Shown here piece after piece: positions 41,241 through 50,226 of a stretch of DNA of 59,014 nucleotides; within the stretch, counting starts at the first letter, position 1, and each line of letters starts with the position of its first letter. Made by a program: the position numbers and the translations under genes. Origin of the DNA: Patescibacteria group bacterium. Lineage in GTDB: Bacteria > Patescibacteriota > Microgenomatia > JAMCYU01. The notes below the pieces were generated by a model. The model worked only from the letters and a program-made list of their open reading frames with translations, was not told the origin of the DNA and did no database searches. The stretch lies in NCBI GenBank assembly GCA_023473585.1, contig JAMCYU010000003.1:1-59014 (forward strand). Direction: 5' to 3'.

Positions 41241-42770
41241 ATGTTTGGCAATAAACCCCTTAAAGTTTTATTCGTCGCGACCGAAGTGGCGCCCTTTGCC
41301 TCAATCGGCGGGCTTTCGCAGGTGATGTTTTTTCTTCCCCGAGCTTTAAAAAGACTGGGAGTTGATGTGAGAATTTTTCTTCCCAAATTCGGTTCCATTG
41401 ATGAGAAAAAATACGGGATCAAGATGCTTTATCAGGGATTAAGAGTCCCGACCGGTGAAAAAGAGGGAATGAGAGAACTAATCTGCAATGTCAAGACCTG
41501 GGAAGGCGGGGCCAAAGAACCAATCGTTTATTTTTTAGAAAATATGGAGTATTACGAAATGAGGGCCAACGTTTATGGTTATACTGACGACCCGATTCGT
41601 TTTGCTCTTCTTTCCCGAGGCGCCCTGGAGTTTTTAAAAGTCTTTGACTGGACGCCTGACGTTATTAATTGCAACGACTGGCATACCGGTTTTTTGGTTA
41701 ATTATCTGCGAACCGTTTATAAAAGTGAACCTAAATTAAGGAAGATCGCGACGGTTTTTTCGATTCATAATTTAACCCATCAGGGGACTTTTGATCATCG
41801 TTTTATTTCTGAACTGGAGATTGATGATGGACGGAGCCAAATTGCCTCGTTTTTCAACGAGAGGCTGGGAAAACAAAATTTTATGAAACGGGGCATTCTC
41901 TACGCTGATATTGTCAATACCGTTTCTGAAAACTACGCCAAGGAAATCTTAACTCCGGAATACGGCGAGGGGTTGGATATGCTCCTTAAAGAGGTAAGGA
42001 CTAAAGTTTTTGGTGTCTTAAACGGTCTGGATTATGACGATTTCAATCCGTTAACCGATAAAATTATTAAAACCAATTTTTCCCTAAAAAATATTGCGAA
42101 AAGGCAGGAAAATAAACTTGACCTGCAAAAAGAGTTTGGTTTACCTCAATCATTAGAAACGCCAATTTTAGCGATTGCCGGAAGACTGACGGAACAAAAG
42201 GGGCTTGATCTTTTCCCGCGCATTTTACCCTTTTTGCTTTCCGAATACCCGATTCAATTTATTGCGATGGGCGGTGGCGACAACAAATATCGCGGTTTCT
42301 TTACCGAGATTGAGAAAAAATTTCCCCGACAAATCGGGACCCATCTTTTACCAAACTGGACCTTACCGCGGAAAATCTTTGCCGGCACCGATATGTTTTT
42401 GGCTCCTTCTAAATGGGAACCGGGAGGCATCACGGTTATTGAAGCCATGCGCTACGGAAGTATTCCGATTGTGCGGGCAACCGGAGGTTTGGCTGACACC
42501 GTGATTGATTATGATCCCGACAAACATGAAGGTACAGGTTTTTCCTTTAAAAATTATAATGATCTTTCTTTCTTTGCCACGATTATTCGAGCCTTAGAGT
42601 CTTATAAAGACAAATCGGAATGGCAAGGACTGGTCAGAAGAGCGATGAAAAAAGATTACTCCTGGCGTGCTTCAGCTCAAAAATATTTAGGTCTTTACGA
42701 AAGAGCTATCATTTTTCGTCAGGGAAGTCTTTCTTCTAATCCGCCACGGGCCTTTAGAATGGAGGAGTGA
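41241..42770 (+). CDS. glgA: glycogen/starch synthase-like glycosyltransferase (GT5), paralogue 1
   Basis: The 509-residue protein has the GT-B fold of glycogen synthases: VLFVATEVAPFASIGGLSQV at the start, CNDWHTGFLVNYL, TVFSIHNLTHQG, NTVSENYAKEILTPEYGEGLD, and the C-terminal donor-site region SKWEPGGITVIEAMRYGSIP with TGGLADTV. The usual KxGGL lysine, which contacts the donor sugar nucleotide, is replaced: the motif reads ASIGGL. Donor or acceptor may therefore differ from classical ADP-glucose/glycogen. The start codon lies 8 bases after TATAAT (leaderless). The stop overlaps the next start in TGATG. Confidence 0.88.
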   Translation: MFGNKPLKVLFVATEVAPFASIGGLSQVMFFLPRALKRLGVDVRIFLPKFGSIDEKKYGIKMLYQGLRVPTGEKEGMRELICNVKTWEGGAKEPIVYFLENMEYYEMRANVYGYTDDPIRFALLSRGALEFLKVFDWTPDVINCNDWHTGFLVNYLRTVYKSEPKLRKIATVFSIHNLTHQGTFDHRFISELEIDDGRSQIASFFNERLGKQNFMKRGILYADIVNTVSENYAKEILTPEYGEGLDMLLKEVRTKVFGVLNGLDYDDFNPLTDKIIKTNFSLKNIAKRQENKLDLQKEFGLPQSLETPILAIAGRLTEQKGLDLFPRILPFLLSEYPIQFIAMGGGDNKYRGFFTEIEKKFPRQIGTHLLPNWTLPRKIFAGTDMFLAPSKWEPGGITVIEAMRYGSIPIVRATGGLADTVIDYDPDKHEGTGFSFKNYNDLSFFATIIRALESYKDKSEWQGLVRRAMKKDYSWRASAQKYLGLYERAIIFRQGSLSSNPPRAFRMEE

Positions 42771-43918
42771 TGCTTAAGCTTGCCCTCTTTCTCCATCTGT
42801 ATCAACCGCCGACACAATTTCCGGAAATTACCAAAAAAATTAGTCAAGAAAGCTACCAAAAAATTCTGGAGAGTCTTGTCAAGGCTTCAAACGGTCATTT
42901 GACGGTTAACTTCTCGGTTTCTTTAGCCGAGCAACTAGAGAGAGTTGGTTTGGAAAAAATCGTGGCCGGTTTTAGAAATTTAGCCGAGCAGAAAAAGATT
43001 GAGCTGACGGCTTCGGCGGCCTACCATCCTCTTTTAACCAAAATTCCCGACGAGGAAATAAAACGACAAATAAAGGTAAATGACGAACTTAGCCAAAAAT
43101 ATTTTGGGCCGGTTTGGATAAGTCAAAACTTAGGGTTTTTCCCGCCGGAAATGGCCTATTCACCCCAGGTCGGCAAGATCCTGGAGGAAAGAGGCTTTAA
43201 GTGGGTAATTCTTGAGGAGTCGGCGCAGTCTTTCAAGCAAATGATTGGTTCCCAAAAGACAATTTACCAAAAAAAAGGAAGCGACCATTTATCTTTCTTT
43301 TTTCGAGACAGAAAACTCTCCTTAGCCGTGGCTTTTGCAACCATAACCAATCTCCATGAACTTTTTAGGTTTTTTGAGACACAAAGATATAATTTAGATG
43401 AGGATAGTTATCTTGTCATAGCCATGGATGGCGAGACTTTCGGCCATCATCAGCCTCAGCAGCTCTCATTTTTAGAAGAATTATTAAACGGTTCAAGTAA
43501 GGATCAAAGATTGAAGTTAGTGACAATTTCAGACCTTTTTAATTTCTTTCCGGTGGCTGGGGAAATTGAACCTAAGTTTTCAACTTGGGGAGAATCTTTT
43601 GACCGTTGGGATAATCCGCAAAATCCGATTCATAGGCTTCAATGGCAACTTTTCAATTTAGCCTTAAAGGTGGGTGAGCAGGCAACCGAGGAAGTCCACG
43701 TGCTTCTTGATCGGGCGATCCATTCGGATCAGTTCTGGTGGGCTTCGCATCATCCTTGCTGGCACCCCAAAATGGTCGAAAGGGGAGCCAAAATGCTTCA
43801 GGACGTCGTCTTAAAAAGCTCAACTTCCGAATTAGAGAAAAATCAGGCCGTTTCTTTATATAAGGAAATTATCTTAAACGGACGCCAACTTTACGGTGAA
43901 GAAATGGTGCCATGTTAA
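42770..43918 (+). CDS. glycoside hydrolase family 57 protein, paralogue 1
   Basis: The 382-residue protein shows GH57 features: LALFLHLYQPP at the N-terminus, LTASAAYHPLL, a nucleophile-region motif GFFPPEMAYSPQ, and MDGETFGHHQPQ carrying the likely acid/base aspartate. GH57 enzymes act on alpha-glucans (amylases, branching enzymes, 4-alpha-glucanotransferases). Start ATG 42770 is set by GGAGG 5 bases upstream and overlaps the glgA stop, so the two are translationally coupled. The activity cannot be told from the sequence. Confidence 0.85.
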   Translation: MLKLALFLHLYQPPTQFPEITKKISQESYQKILESLVKASNGHLTVNFSVSLAEQLERVGLEKIVAGFRNLAEQKKIELTASAAYHPLLTKIPDEEIKRQIKVNDELSQKYFGPVWISQNLGFFPPEMAYSPQVGKILEERGFKWVILEESAQSFKQMIGSQKTIYQKKGSDHLSFFFRDRKLSLAVAFATITNLHELFRFFETQRYNLDEDSYLVIAMDGETFGHHQPQQLSFLEELLNGSSKDQRLKLVTISDLFNFFPVAGEIEPKFSTWGESFDRWDNPQNPIHRLQWQLFNLALKVGEQATEEVHVLLDRAIHSDQFWWASHHPCWHPKMVERGAKMLQDVVLKSSTSELEKNQAVSLYKEIILNGRQLYGEEMVPC

Positions 43919-43962
43919 ATGAGGAAATTGGTATTTATTGGTAATTATTGGTAGTATTAACT
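43918..43962 (+). repeat. degenerate-word spacer between the GH57 genes
   Basis: Variants of GAAATTGGTATTTATTGGTA and ATTGGTAGTATT fill the spacer. Confidence 0.55.
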
Positions 43963-43963
43963 T

Positions 43964-45412
43964 ATGGTCTGGGCAATTTTTTTACATTTTTATCAGCCGC
44001 CGAATCAACGGCCGGAAATTCTGCAAAAAATTATTGATGAGAGTTACCGACCCCTCATTAACGGCTTCTTAAAAAATCCCCAAGCCCGTCTGACGATAAA
44101 TATCAATGCCTGTTTGACCGAATTGCTGGCCTTAAACGGGGCCAACGACGTGATTGACGGCTTACGTCACTTAGCGGAAAATAAACAGTTGGAGTTGACG
44201 GGCAGCGGTAAATATCATCCCTTTTTGCCGATTTTGCCCGAAAGCGAGATTGAACGTCAAATAAAACTGAATGATGAGACGAACCGAAAATATTTCGGGC
44301 CGGTTTGGAAGCCTAAGGGGTTTTTTCCGCCGGAAATGGGATATGACCGCAAGGTTGCCGAAGTGGTTTCCTCCTTGGGTTTTAACTGGATTATGTTAGA
44401 CGAAATTGCCGGCCAAGAGAAAATAAAAACAGAAGACTTTAAAAAGATCTACCAAATTAAAGATTTACCTCTGCGGGTTATTTTCCGGGAACGCCGGGCT
44501 TCAAATTTAATTATGGGAGCTCAAGTTTGGACAATTGAGTCGACTTACGAAGCTTTAAAACCGGAACTTCTCAAGGAAAGATATTTGTTGACCGCGATGG
44601 ACGGCGAAACCTTCGGTCATCACCGTCCGGGACTGGAAAACCTGCTTTTTAATCTTTTCGCTTCGGATAAATTCGAGTTTGTGACGGTTTCAGAGGCAAG
44701 AGAAAAGTTTAAGGATAAAGGGGAACAGTTTGATCCTGTCCCTTGTTCTTGGGCTTCAAGCCAGGAAGAAATTGACAAAAACGAACCTTTTTATCTTTAC
44801 TATCGCCAGAAAAACAGAATCCATGTTCTTTTAAAACAATTACTTGACTTGGCGATTAAAGTGGCTGGGGAAGCGAGAGGAGAGGAAAGAATCATGCTGG
44901 ATCGGGCAGAATCGTGTAACGCTTTTTGGTGGGCTAACCCTGATGCCTGGTGGAGTATTGAGGAAATCGAGGTCGGCGCTTTTAATTTAAAAAATGTTGT
45001 TGAAAAGACGCCAAGTGCTGATGCTTCTAAAAAAGAAGAGGCGATCCGTCTTTATCAGGACATCATGGCCCAGGCTTTTTCTTGGCAAAGAGAAGGCGTC
45101 GTGCACAAGCTTCACGCTGAAAAACAGGCCTGGATTAAAATTCCTTTTAAGAAAAGAGCCAAGCCCGGAGAATACGAAGCGATTATTGAGATTTTGAAAA
45201 AAGAAATGGCTAAGGCTATCTCCAGGCAGGAATTTGAACAGGCGATCAGGTGGCGTGATTCGCTTTATAAGCTGGAACACGGTTTGGATATTTATAATCT
45301 GATTCATGTCGTTGATCAATTGCGGGCCGAAGGCAGGTTGGGAGAATACGCGAAATTAGCGGAAAAATATAAGAAAAAATATCAGAAAATCGCTCCCGGA
45401 CAACCGGAATAG
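43964..45412 (+). CDS. glycoside hydrolase family 57 protein, paralogue 2
   Basis: The 482-residue protein repeats the motifs of its neighbour: IFLHFYQPPNQRPE, LTGSGKYHPFLP, KGFFPPEMGYDRK and MDGETFGHHRPG. It is 100 residues longer; the extra C-terminus has a UvrB/C-like helical segment (FEQAIRWRDSLYKLEHGLD) and an alanine/lysine-rich tail. It is probably an alpha-glucan-active enzyme acting together with paralogue 1, from which it seems to derive by duplication. Confidence 0.85.
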   Translation: MVWAIFLHFYQPPNQRPEILQKIIDESYRPLINGFLKNPQARLTININACLTELLALNGANDVIDGLRHLAENKQLELTGSGKYHPFLPILPESEIERQIKLNDETNRKYFGPVWKPKGFFPPEMGYDRKVAEVVSSLGFNWIMLDEIAGQEKIKTEDFKKIYQIKDLPLRVIFRERRASNLIMGAQVWTIESTYEALKPELLKERYLLTAMDGETFGHHRPGLENLLFNLFASDKFEFVTVSEAREKFKDKGEQFDPVPCSWASSQEEIDKNEPFYLYYRQKNRIHVLLKQLLDLAIKVAGEARGEERIMLDRAESCNAFWWANPDAWWSIEEIEVGAFNLKNVVEKTPSADASKKEEAIRLYQDIMAQAFSWQREGVVHKLHAEKQAWIKIPFKKRAKPGEYEAIIEILKKEMAKAISRQEFEQAIRWRDSLYKLEHGLDIYNLIHVVDQLRAEGRLGEYAKLAEKYKKKYQKIAPGQPE

Positions 45413-45422
45413 AGATGTTTTT

Positions 45423-45555
45423 GAGTCGGCGGTAACGAATTTTTCCATAACCGCGACTCAGTCTATTCCTAAAAGCTATGGCAGAGCACGTAATTGAGAT
45501 TGATAATATAGTTATTGCCATAAGGCGGTATTTCAAAATTGTTACGCGTCGCCTC
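45423..45555 (+). repeat. palindromic element, copy 6
   Basis: The left end GTCGGCGGTAACGAATTTTT and the right end CAAAATTGTTACGCGTCGCC are inverted. Inner ATAACCGC pairs with GCGGTAT, and the centre has GAGCACGTAATTG with GCCATAAG before the right arm. Confidence 0.8.
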
Positions 45556-45574
45556 TTTACTATATTAATTTAGA

Positions 45575-46414
45575 ATGTTAGATTTTTCGAAACTTGGTTT
45601 TACGAAAATCAAAGACCTTAAAGCCGGCAGCGTTTTTTTAGTCAAAAACGAAAAGGGTGAGCTTTTTGCGCTCAAACAAAACCCCGCGGCCGAAAGGATT
45701 GTTAAATTCTCCAAGCGGGTTCATCAGGACGGCGGCGCTTTGGCTGATATCGTCCCGCAATTTTGGGCAAAAGACGGTTGGTTTTGGCTGGAATTTCTGC
45801 CTTGGCCTTTGGCCGGCGACACGGTTAAAACTCATGGCCTAAGTCAAGAAGCGTTGAATTTGATTAATCCCGAGAAGCTTGCCAGAGCCGAAAGCCAATT
45901 ACAGAAAATGACTTTTAAGGAAGAAGGGATGGAAACGCGGTCGGCCGATTTTTACCTCGGAAATATCATTGAGACCAAAGAAGCCCTGGATCAGGAGTTC
46001 GGCCGGGGATTTTTCGACAAGGTCCTAAACTTTCTTCTTGCCCAAAAAGAAATTATTGATAAATATAGCCTGTTTTTAGCCAATGGTGATCCTCATCCGC
46101 AAAACATTATGTATAAAGAGCAAAATTTTGTCCTGATTGACTGGGACCTTCTTCATTTTAATAATCCGGCGTGGGATTTGACGGATTTTTATCTTTGGGG
46201 CTGGCGCCGTAGCAATTGGGGAGATAGACTGCTAAAAGAGTATAAAAAGAGCATATCGATGCCGATTTCTGATTTTGAAACGATTTTTGGTTTTGATCTG
46301 GTTTACCTAGCCAGTCAGCTGGTAAAACACGCTCTTCTTATTAAGGCTCCTGTCGAATTTATGGAGGCGCAAAAGAAAATTTTGCTTGAGAAAATAACAT
46401 TCTCCCTGCCATAA
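45575..46414 (+). CDS. aminoglycoside phosphotransferase-fold kinase
   Basis: The 279-residue protein has the APH/choline-kinase fold: an N-lobe with VFLVKNEKGELFALKQ (ATP-site lysine), a catalytic loop LANGDPHPQNIMY (usual HGDxHxxN, first H replaced by N) and the metal-binding IDWDLLHFNNPAWDLTDFY. The substrate is unknown. Being inside a glycan cluster, a sugar kinase role (for example maltokinase-like) is possible but only inferred from position. Confidence 0.75.
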   Translation: MLDFSKLGFTKIKDLKAGSVFLVKNEKGELFALKQNPAAERIVKFSKRVHQDGGALADIVPQFWAKDGWFWLEFLPWPLAGDTVKTHGLSQEALNLINPEKLARAESQLQKMTFKEEGMETRSADFYLGNIIETKEALDQEFGRGFFDKVLNFLLAQKEIIDKYSLFLANGDPHPQNIMYKEQNFVLIDWDLLHFNNPAWDLTDFYLWGWRRSNWGDRLLKEYKKSISMPISDFETIFGFDLVYLASQLVKHALLIKAPVEFMEAQKKILLEKITFSLP

Positions 46415-46505
46415 ATTGCAGGGTTTCACCCTTAAGGGAGAATGTTTTCTTTGCTTCAATTCATCCTCGCAATAAATTGCGAGGTATTCTTGAAGCGCCG
46501 AATAA
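46388..46505 (+). repeat. composite palindromic repeat before glgA paralogue 2
   Basis: ACATTCTCCC pairs with GGGAGAATGT. Then GCTTCAA..CTCGCAAT and ATTGCGAG..TTGAAGC form a second long hairpin. Pieces recur at 14193-14269 and 25333-25376. The first arm overlaps the 3' end of the kinase gene. Confidence 0.75.
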
Positions 46506-46506
46506 A

Positions 46507-47955
46507 ATGAAAGTCTTATATTGTGCTTCTGAAGTCGCGCCGCTTATTAAAGTTGGCGGTTTGGGTGACGTGGCCGGGAGTCTGCCCAAAGCTTTGGCAA
46601 AACTGGGCGTCGAAATAAAAATTATGGTTCCCCGCTACGAAGATGTCAAAATCCCCGGCTCTCAAGAGATTAAAGTGGCGAATCTTGTGGTTTCCTTTGC
46701 TGGCCAGGCGGAACAAGTTTTTGTTTGGCAGATAAATTTGCCGAAAACCACGATTCCGGTTCTGCTCTTGGAAAATAATCAATATCTTTCTAAAGACGGT
46801 CATCAGGCCTTTACCGGAACGGTAAGTGAAGTTACCCGTTTTGCTTTTTTCTCAAGGGCGATTGCCGAATATGTTAAATTACAAATGGGAGAGACAAATA
46901 ATCGTTTTAATCTCCTTCATCTTAATGACTGGCATACGTCTTTGGTTCCGCTTCTATTATCCGGTTCCTGTCCGCCCCCAACCGATCATCTCCCGTCTCT
47001 TTTAACCATTCATAATCTTTCTTATCAGGGAATTGCGCGGGTTGATCTTTTACAAAAGCTTGATCTTCAGGCTGATGCCTGTGAGTTTCTTAAATGGGAC
47101 GCGCAAAACAGCGACATTGACCTTTTAATGGAGGGGATCAATCACGCTGATTATGTGAATACGGTTTCGCCAACGTACGCTCAAGAAATTTTAACGCCAG
47201 AGTTCGGCTGGGGGATTGAGGGAGTTTTGCAGAAAAAGACTTCGAAACTGAGCGGCATTTTAAACGGTATTGATACGGAAGTTTGGGATCCGTCACGGGA
47301 TCAGCTCATTAACAAGCAATATGATCAATCTAATTATCAAATGGCAAGAATCGGCAATAAAAAAGCTCTTCAAAAAGAATTGGGGTTGTGGGTAGATGAA
47401 AGAATTCCCGTTTTGGCTTTTGTCGGCAGATTAGAACCGCGCCAAAAAGGGCTGGATATTCTTTACCAAGCTTTGGAAAAACTGCTGGAGCGGGAAAATC
47501 TGCACTTTATTCTTTTAGGTACCGGTGACCAGAGTTGGCAAAAAAAATTTCAAGCCCTAGCCGCTAATTCCGGTAATAAAATGGTTATGGTTGATCGCTT
47601 TGATGAACGTTTGGCACACGAGATCTACGCCGGAACGGATTTAATTTTGGTTCCTTCTAAATTTGAACCCTGTGGTTTACCCCAAATGATTGCCATGCGC
47701 TATGGCGGTTTACCCATCGTGCGGAAAACCGGTGGTCTAGCCGACAGTGTTCTGGATAAGCAAACCGGTTTTGTTTTTGAAGAATATTCTGCTTCGGCGC
47801 TGCTTACGACGATAAGACGAGCCCTTTTAACTTATTTTAAACCCAAAGAATGGGAACAAATGGTTACTTCGGCGATGAATCAGGACTTTTCCTGGGATAA
47901 AAGTGCCAAATCTTATTTAGAGCTTTATCATAAAGTAGCGGCTGCAAATAAATAG
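46507..47955 (+). CDS. glgA: glycogen synthase (GT5), paralogue 2
   Basis: The 482-residue protein (from ATG 46507) has the canonical LIKVGGLGDVAGSLPKAL motif (KxGGL lysine present), LNDWHTSLVPLLL, TIHNLSYQG, NTVSPTYAQEILTPEFGWGI and the C-terminal SKFEPCGLPQMIAMRYGGLP with KTGGLADSV. It should transfer glucose from ADP-glucose or UDP-glucose to an alpha-glucan. The frame extends upstream to 46477, but this part is repeat sequence. No ADP-glucose pyrophosphorylase (glgC) is seen in the window; galU at 52365 could provide UDP-glucose. Confidence 0.92.
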   Translation: MKVLYCASEVAPLIKVGGLGDVAGSLPKALAKLGVEIKIMVPRYEDVKIPGSQEIKVANLVVSFAGQAEQVFVWQINLPKTTIPVLLLENNQYLSKDGHQAFTGTVSEVTRFAFFSRAIAEYVKLQMGETNNRFNLLHLNDWHTSLVPLLLSGSCPPPTDHLPSLLTIHNLSYQGIARVDLLQKLDLQADACEFLKWDAQNSDIDLLMEGINHADYVNTVSPTYAQEILTPEFGWGIEGVLQKKTSKLSGILNGIDTEVWDPSRDQLINKQYDQSNYQMARIGNKKALQKELGLWVDERIPVLAFVGRLEPRQKGLDILYQALEKLLERENLHFILLGTGDQSWQKKFQALAANSGNKMVMVDRFDERLAHEIYAGTDLILVPSKFEPCGLPQMIAMRYGGLPIVRKTGGLADSVLDKQTGFVFEEYSASALLTTIRRALLTYFKPKEWEQMVTSAMNQDFSWDKSAKSYLELYHKVAAANK

Positions 47956-47958
47956 ACG

Positions 47959-47987
47959 TTGCATCGTTAAAAATCTTTAGCTATTAT
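47959..47987 (+). promoter_or_regulatory. promoter of the galT-like gene
   Basis: TTGCAT (47959-47964), a 17-base spacer and TATTAT (47982-47987) lie 6 bases before ATG 47994, so the transcript is probably leaderless. Confidence 0.7.
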
Positions 47988-47993
47988 TAAGGT

Positions 47994-48875
47994 ATGGCTA
48001 AATTTGTTCCTGACGTCAAAACACAACGGTGGGTTGTTATTGCCCCGAGTCGGGCCTCGCGGCCTTCTCAAATTCGTGAAGAAGAAAAAGCCAGCCAAGT
48101 TGTCAAAAAAGGTGACTATTTTTGGCGTGGTGATTGTCCCTTTTGCTATGGTAATGAAGGAATGACACCACCGGAGATTTACCGTTGGGGGAAAAGCACC
48201 CCTAACGATAACCAGTGGCTGGTCAGAGTCGTCCCTAATAAATATCCGATTACCGATACCCACGAAGTGATTATTCATTCTCCCGATCATAAATTTGATT
48301 TAAATGATTTACCTTTGGAGCAAGTAAAAATTATTTTAAAAGTTTATCGTGAGCGCTACCGTCGTTTAACGCAAACCGGACAGGTTTTAATCTTTAATAA
48401 TAAGGGTTTAAGATCAGGAGAATCCTTGCTTCATCCCCATTCACAGGTTGTGGTTTTTCCCAGACAGATAAGACTTGACGTTTTACCCTTGGAACCGGTC
48501 CGCAATATCATTCTTGATAATTCTCATTTTGTGACGTATTGCCCCGATTTTTCTCAGTGGCCGTATGAGGTTTGGATTGCCCAGAAAGAATGCATTCAGT
48601 CGGAACGGAAAAACGGTTACACCTTTGGTGATTTATCTGACGCTTGCCTTGATGATTTGGCGAAAATTTTGCAGGATGTTTTGAAAAAATTGCTATTTCT
48701 CTTTCCCGATCTTTCCTATAACTTCTATATCGCTCCAGCGGAAAATTGGTATTTACGGATTATTCCCAGATTAGCCGAGAGGGCGGGACTTGAATTGGGA
48801 ACGGGTCTTCATGTTAATACCATTGACCCCAGCCAGGCGGCGGAAGACTTAAAAAACATCAAAGATCTAATTTAG
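47994..48875 (+). CDS. galT: galactose-1-phosphate uridylyltransferase-like protein
   Basis: The 293-residue HIT-superfamily protein has GalT features: RWVVIAPSRASRP at the start, zinc-type CPFC (C51, C54), VVPNKYP, and a catalytic motif HPHSQVV in which the nucleophile histidine is kept, while the usual HPHGQ glycine is serine. The C-terminal half repeats the HIT fold. GalT exchanges UMP between UDP-glucose and galactose 1-phosphate; ADP-glucose:phosphate or other hexose-1-phosphate activity is possible in this subgroup. It completes the sugar-nucleotide part of the cluster with galU. Confidence 0.82.
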   Translation: MAKFVPDVKTQRWVVIAPSRASRPSQIREEEKASQVVKKGDYFWRGDCPFCYGNEGMTPPEIYRWGKSTPNDNQWLVRVVPNKYPITDTHEVIIHSPDHKFDLNDLPLEQVKIILKVYRERYRRLTQTGQVLIFNNKGLRSGESLLHPHSQVVVFPRQIRLDVLPLEPVRNIILDNSHFVTYCPDFSQWPYEVWIAQKECIQSERKNGYTFGDLSDACLDDLAKILQDVLKKLLFLFPDLSYNFYIAPAENWYLRIIPRLAERAGLELGTGLHVNTIDPSQAAEDLKNIKDLI

Positions 48876-49069
48876 GCCGACTTTTGTTGAATTCCCAGGA
48901 GCCACAAGACTGCCTCTTTTTTATAGCGTCTGTCTCCTCGGGAATTAATTCTGATGGCTGGAAGTTTACCTCTTTTGCCCCAGCGCTTAATCGTTAAAGG
49001 AGAAACGCGTAAGATTTTGGCGACTTCTCGGACAGTTAGAAGATCGGGCCATTCTTCACCAAGTGCCAT
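48872..49069 (-). CDS. excisionase-type helix-turn-helix protein
   Basis: The 65-residue protein is a MerR/BldC/excisionase-type winged helix: LLTVREVAKILRVSPLTIKR (helix-turn-helix) then WGKRGKLPAIRINSRGDRRY (wing). It is a small DNA-binding protein, probably a regulator. Its strong promoter and GGAGGT site (9 bases before ATG) make it independent of the ribosomal genes upstream. It overlaps the 3' end of the galT-like gene by 4 bases. Confidence 0.82.
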   Translation of the reverse strand: MALGEEWPDLLTVREVAKILRVSPLTIKRWGKRGKLPAIRINSRGDRRYKKEAVLWLLGIQQKSA

Positions 49070-49092
49070 ATAATAGATACCTCCGCGAGTTA

Positions 49093-49121
49093 ATGTATCA
49101 CAAGGTATAGAGGTGTGTCAA
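49093..49121 (-). promoter_or_regulatory. promoter of the helix-turn-helix gene
   Basis: On the minus strand TTGACA (49121-49116), a 17-base spacer and ATACAT (49098-49093) lie between rplL and the gene at 49069. Confidence 0.7.
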
Positions 49122-49129
49122 TACCTATT

Positions 49130-49525
49130 TTACTTCAACTCAACGGTAGCACCGGCGGTTTCTAGCTTTTTCTTCGCTTCTTCAGCTGTCGCTTTATTGA
49201 CGGCGGTCAGGACGTCTTTGGGAGCGGCCTCGACTAAATCTTTAGCCTCTTTAAGACCCAAAGCCTGATTAATCTCACGAACGACCTTAATCACGCCGAT
49301 TTTGTTGGCGCCCGCAGTGGCTAAAACGACATTGAAAACCGTTTGTCCTTCGTCCTTTGCCTCGCCAGAAGCCGCGTCAGACGCGGCGGAGGCGGGAGCT
49401 GCGGGAGCCGCGGTAACTGCCGCCACCCCGAATTTTTCTTCTAAAGCCTTAACCAAATCGTTAAGCTCTAAAACCGACAATTTTTCGATTTCTTCTAAAA
49501 TTTTATTAACCTTTTCTTCAGCCAT
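49130..49525 (-). CDS. rplL: 50S ribosomal protein L7/L12
   Basis: The protein has an N-terminal dimerisation helix ([20 protein letters not shown]), an Ala-rich hinge and the conserved C-terminal domain [20 protein letters not shown] plus [15 protein letters not shown]. It forms the flexible stalk that recruits translation GTPases. ATG 49525 follows AAGGAGG by 8 bases; GTG 49534 is less likely. It overlaps the rplJ stop by 8 bases. The rpoBC genes that often follow are not here. Confidence 0.96.
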   Translation of the reverse strand: MAEEKVNKILEEIEKLSVLELNDLVKALEEKFGVAAVTAAPAAPASAASDAASGEAKDEGQTVFNVVLATAGANKIGVIKVVREINQALGLKEAKDLVEAAPKDVLTAVNKATAEEAKKKLETAGATVELK

Positions 49526-50063
49526 GATTTTCACCTCCTTTACCTGCCGCGATCGAAGTCGAAGCGGCTTTTAAAACTAAAGTTAATTTATTGATATTCC
49601 AATGCAGTGCATAACGAAGACCATAAAGGGGCGATTTAAGTCTGGCAACCAAAGTCGCTCTTAAGATCTCGCGAGAGGGGAGAGCAGCGATTTTAAGAAT
49701 CTCGTCGCTTTTTAAAATTTTCTCGCCCAAAATCCCGATTTTAATTTGCGGCAAGCCAAAATTTTTCATAAATTTGGCCAAAACCGACAAAGGAGCAATT
49801 TCGTCTTCGTAAGAAAAAAGGGAAGCGGTTGGACCTTCAAAACTTGAAAATTCCAATTTTTCGCCCAATTCCTTCTTTATGGCCAATTTTAAAAGCCGAT
49901 TTTTTGTCACTAAAAATTCCGCACCGCTTTCCCGCATCGCCCGTTTCATTTCTTCAAGCTGTCGATGGGTTAAGCCACGGTAGTCAGTTAAAACAAGAGA
50001 CTTTGCTCTCTCTAGTTTGTCTTTTAATTCGCTGACGGCTTGGATCTTCTGATTTTTATTCAT
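49518..50063 (-). CDS. rplJ: 50S ribosomal protein L10
   Basis: The 181-residue protein has the L10 N-terminal RNA-binding domain ([46 protein letters not shown]) and a C-terminal helix that anchors L7/L12 dimers. It is preceded by the L10 leader and attenuator, through which L10-L12 probably controls this pair of genes. Confidence 0.96.
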   Translation of the reverse strand: MNKNQKIQAVSELKDKLERAKSLVLTDYRGLTHRQLEEMKRAMRESGAEFLVTKNRLLKLAIKKELGEKLEFSSFEGPTASLFSYEDEIAPLSVLAKFMKNFGLPQIKIGILGEKILKSDEILKIAALPSREILRATLVARLKSPLYGLRYALHWNINKLTLVLKAASTSIAAGKGGENHG

Positions 50064-50077
50064 CCTTTGTTTTTCTT

Positions 50078-50200
50078 AAATAAAAAAAAGCACTCTCACC
50101 GAGTGCTTAAGTTACTAATAACCAAATTACTAATAACTAATTTCTCCTCGGTAGGTCTTATGGATGCCTACTGTCTTAGGACAGGTCATTTATAACAAAA
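50078..50200 (-). promoter_or_regulatory. L10 (rplJ) leader with attenuator hairpin
   Basis: Reading the minus strand, CCTAAGACAGTAGGC and CCTACCGAGGAGAAA match the conserved L10-binding leader. A terminator-like hairpin follows: GCACTC, loop, GAGTGC and a run of T just before the rplJ start. Between the two lies a degenerate-word insert (TTAGTTATTAGTAATTTGG and similar). The arrangement suggests autogenous control by termination. Confidence 0.85.
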
Positions 50201-50226
50201 AACCAACAAGATGTCAAGTAAAAATT

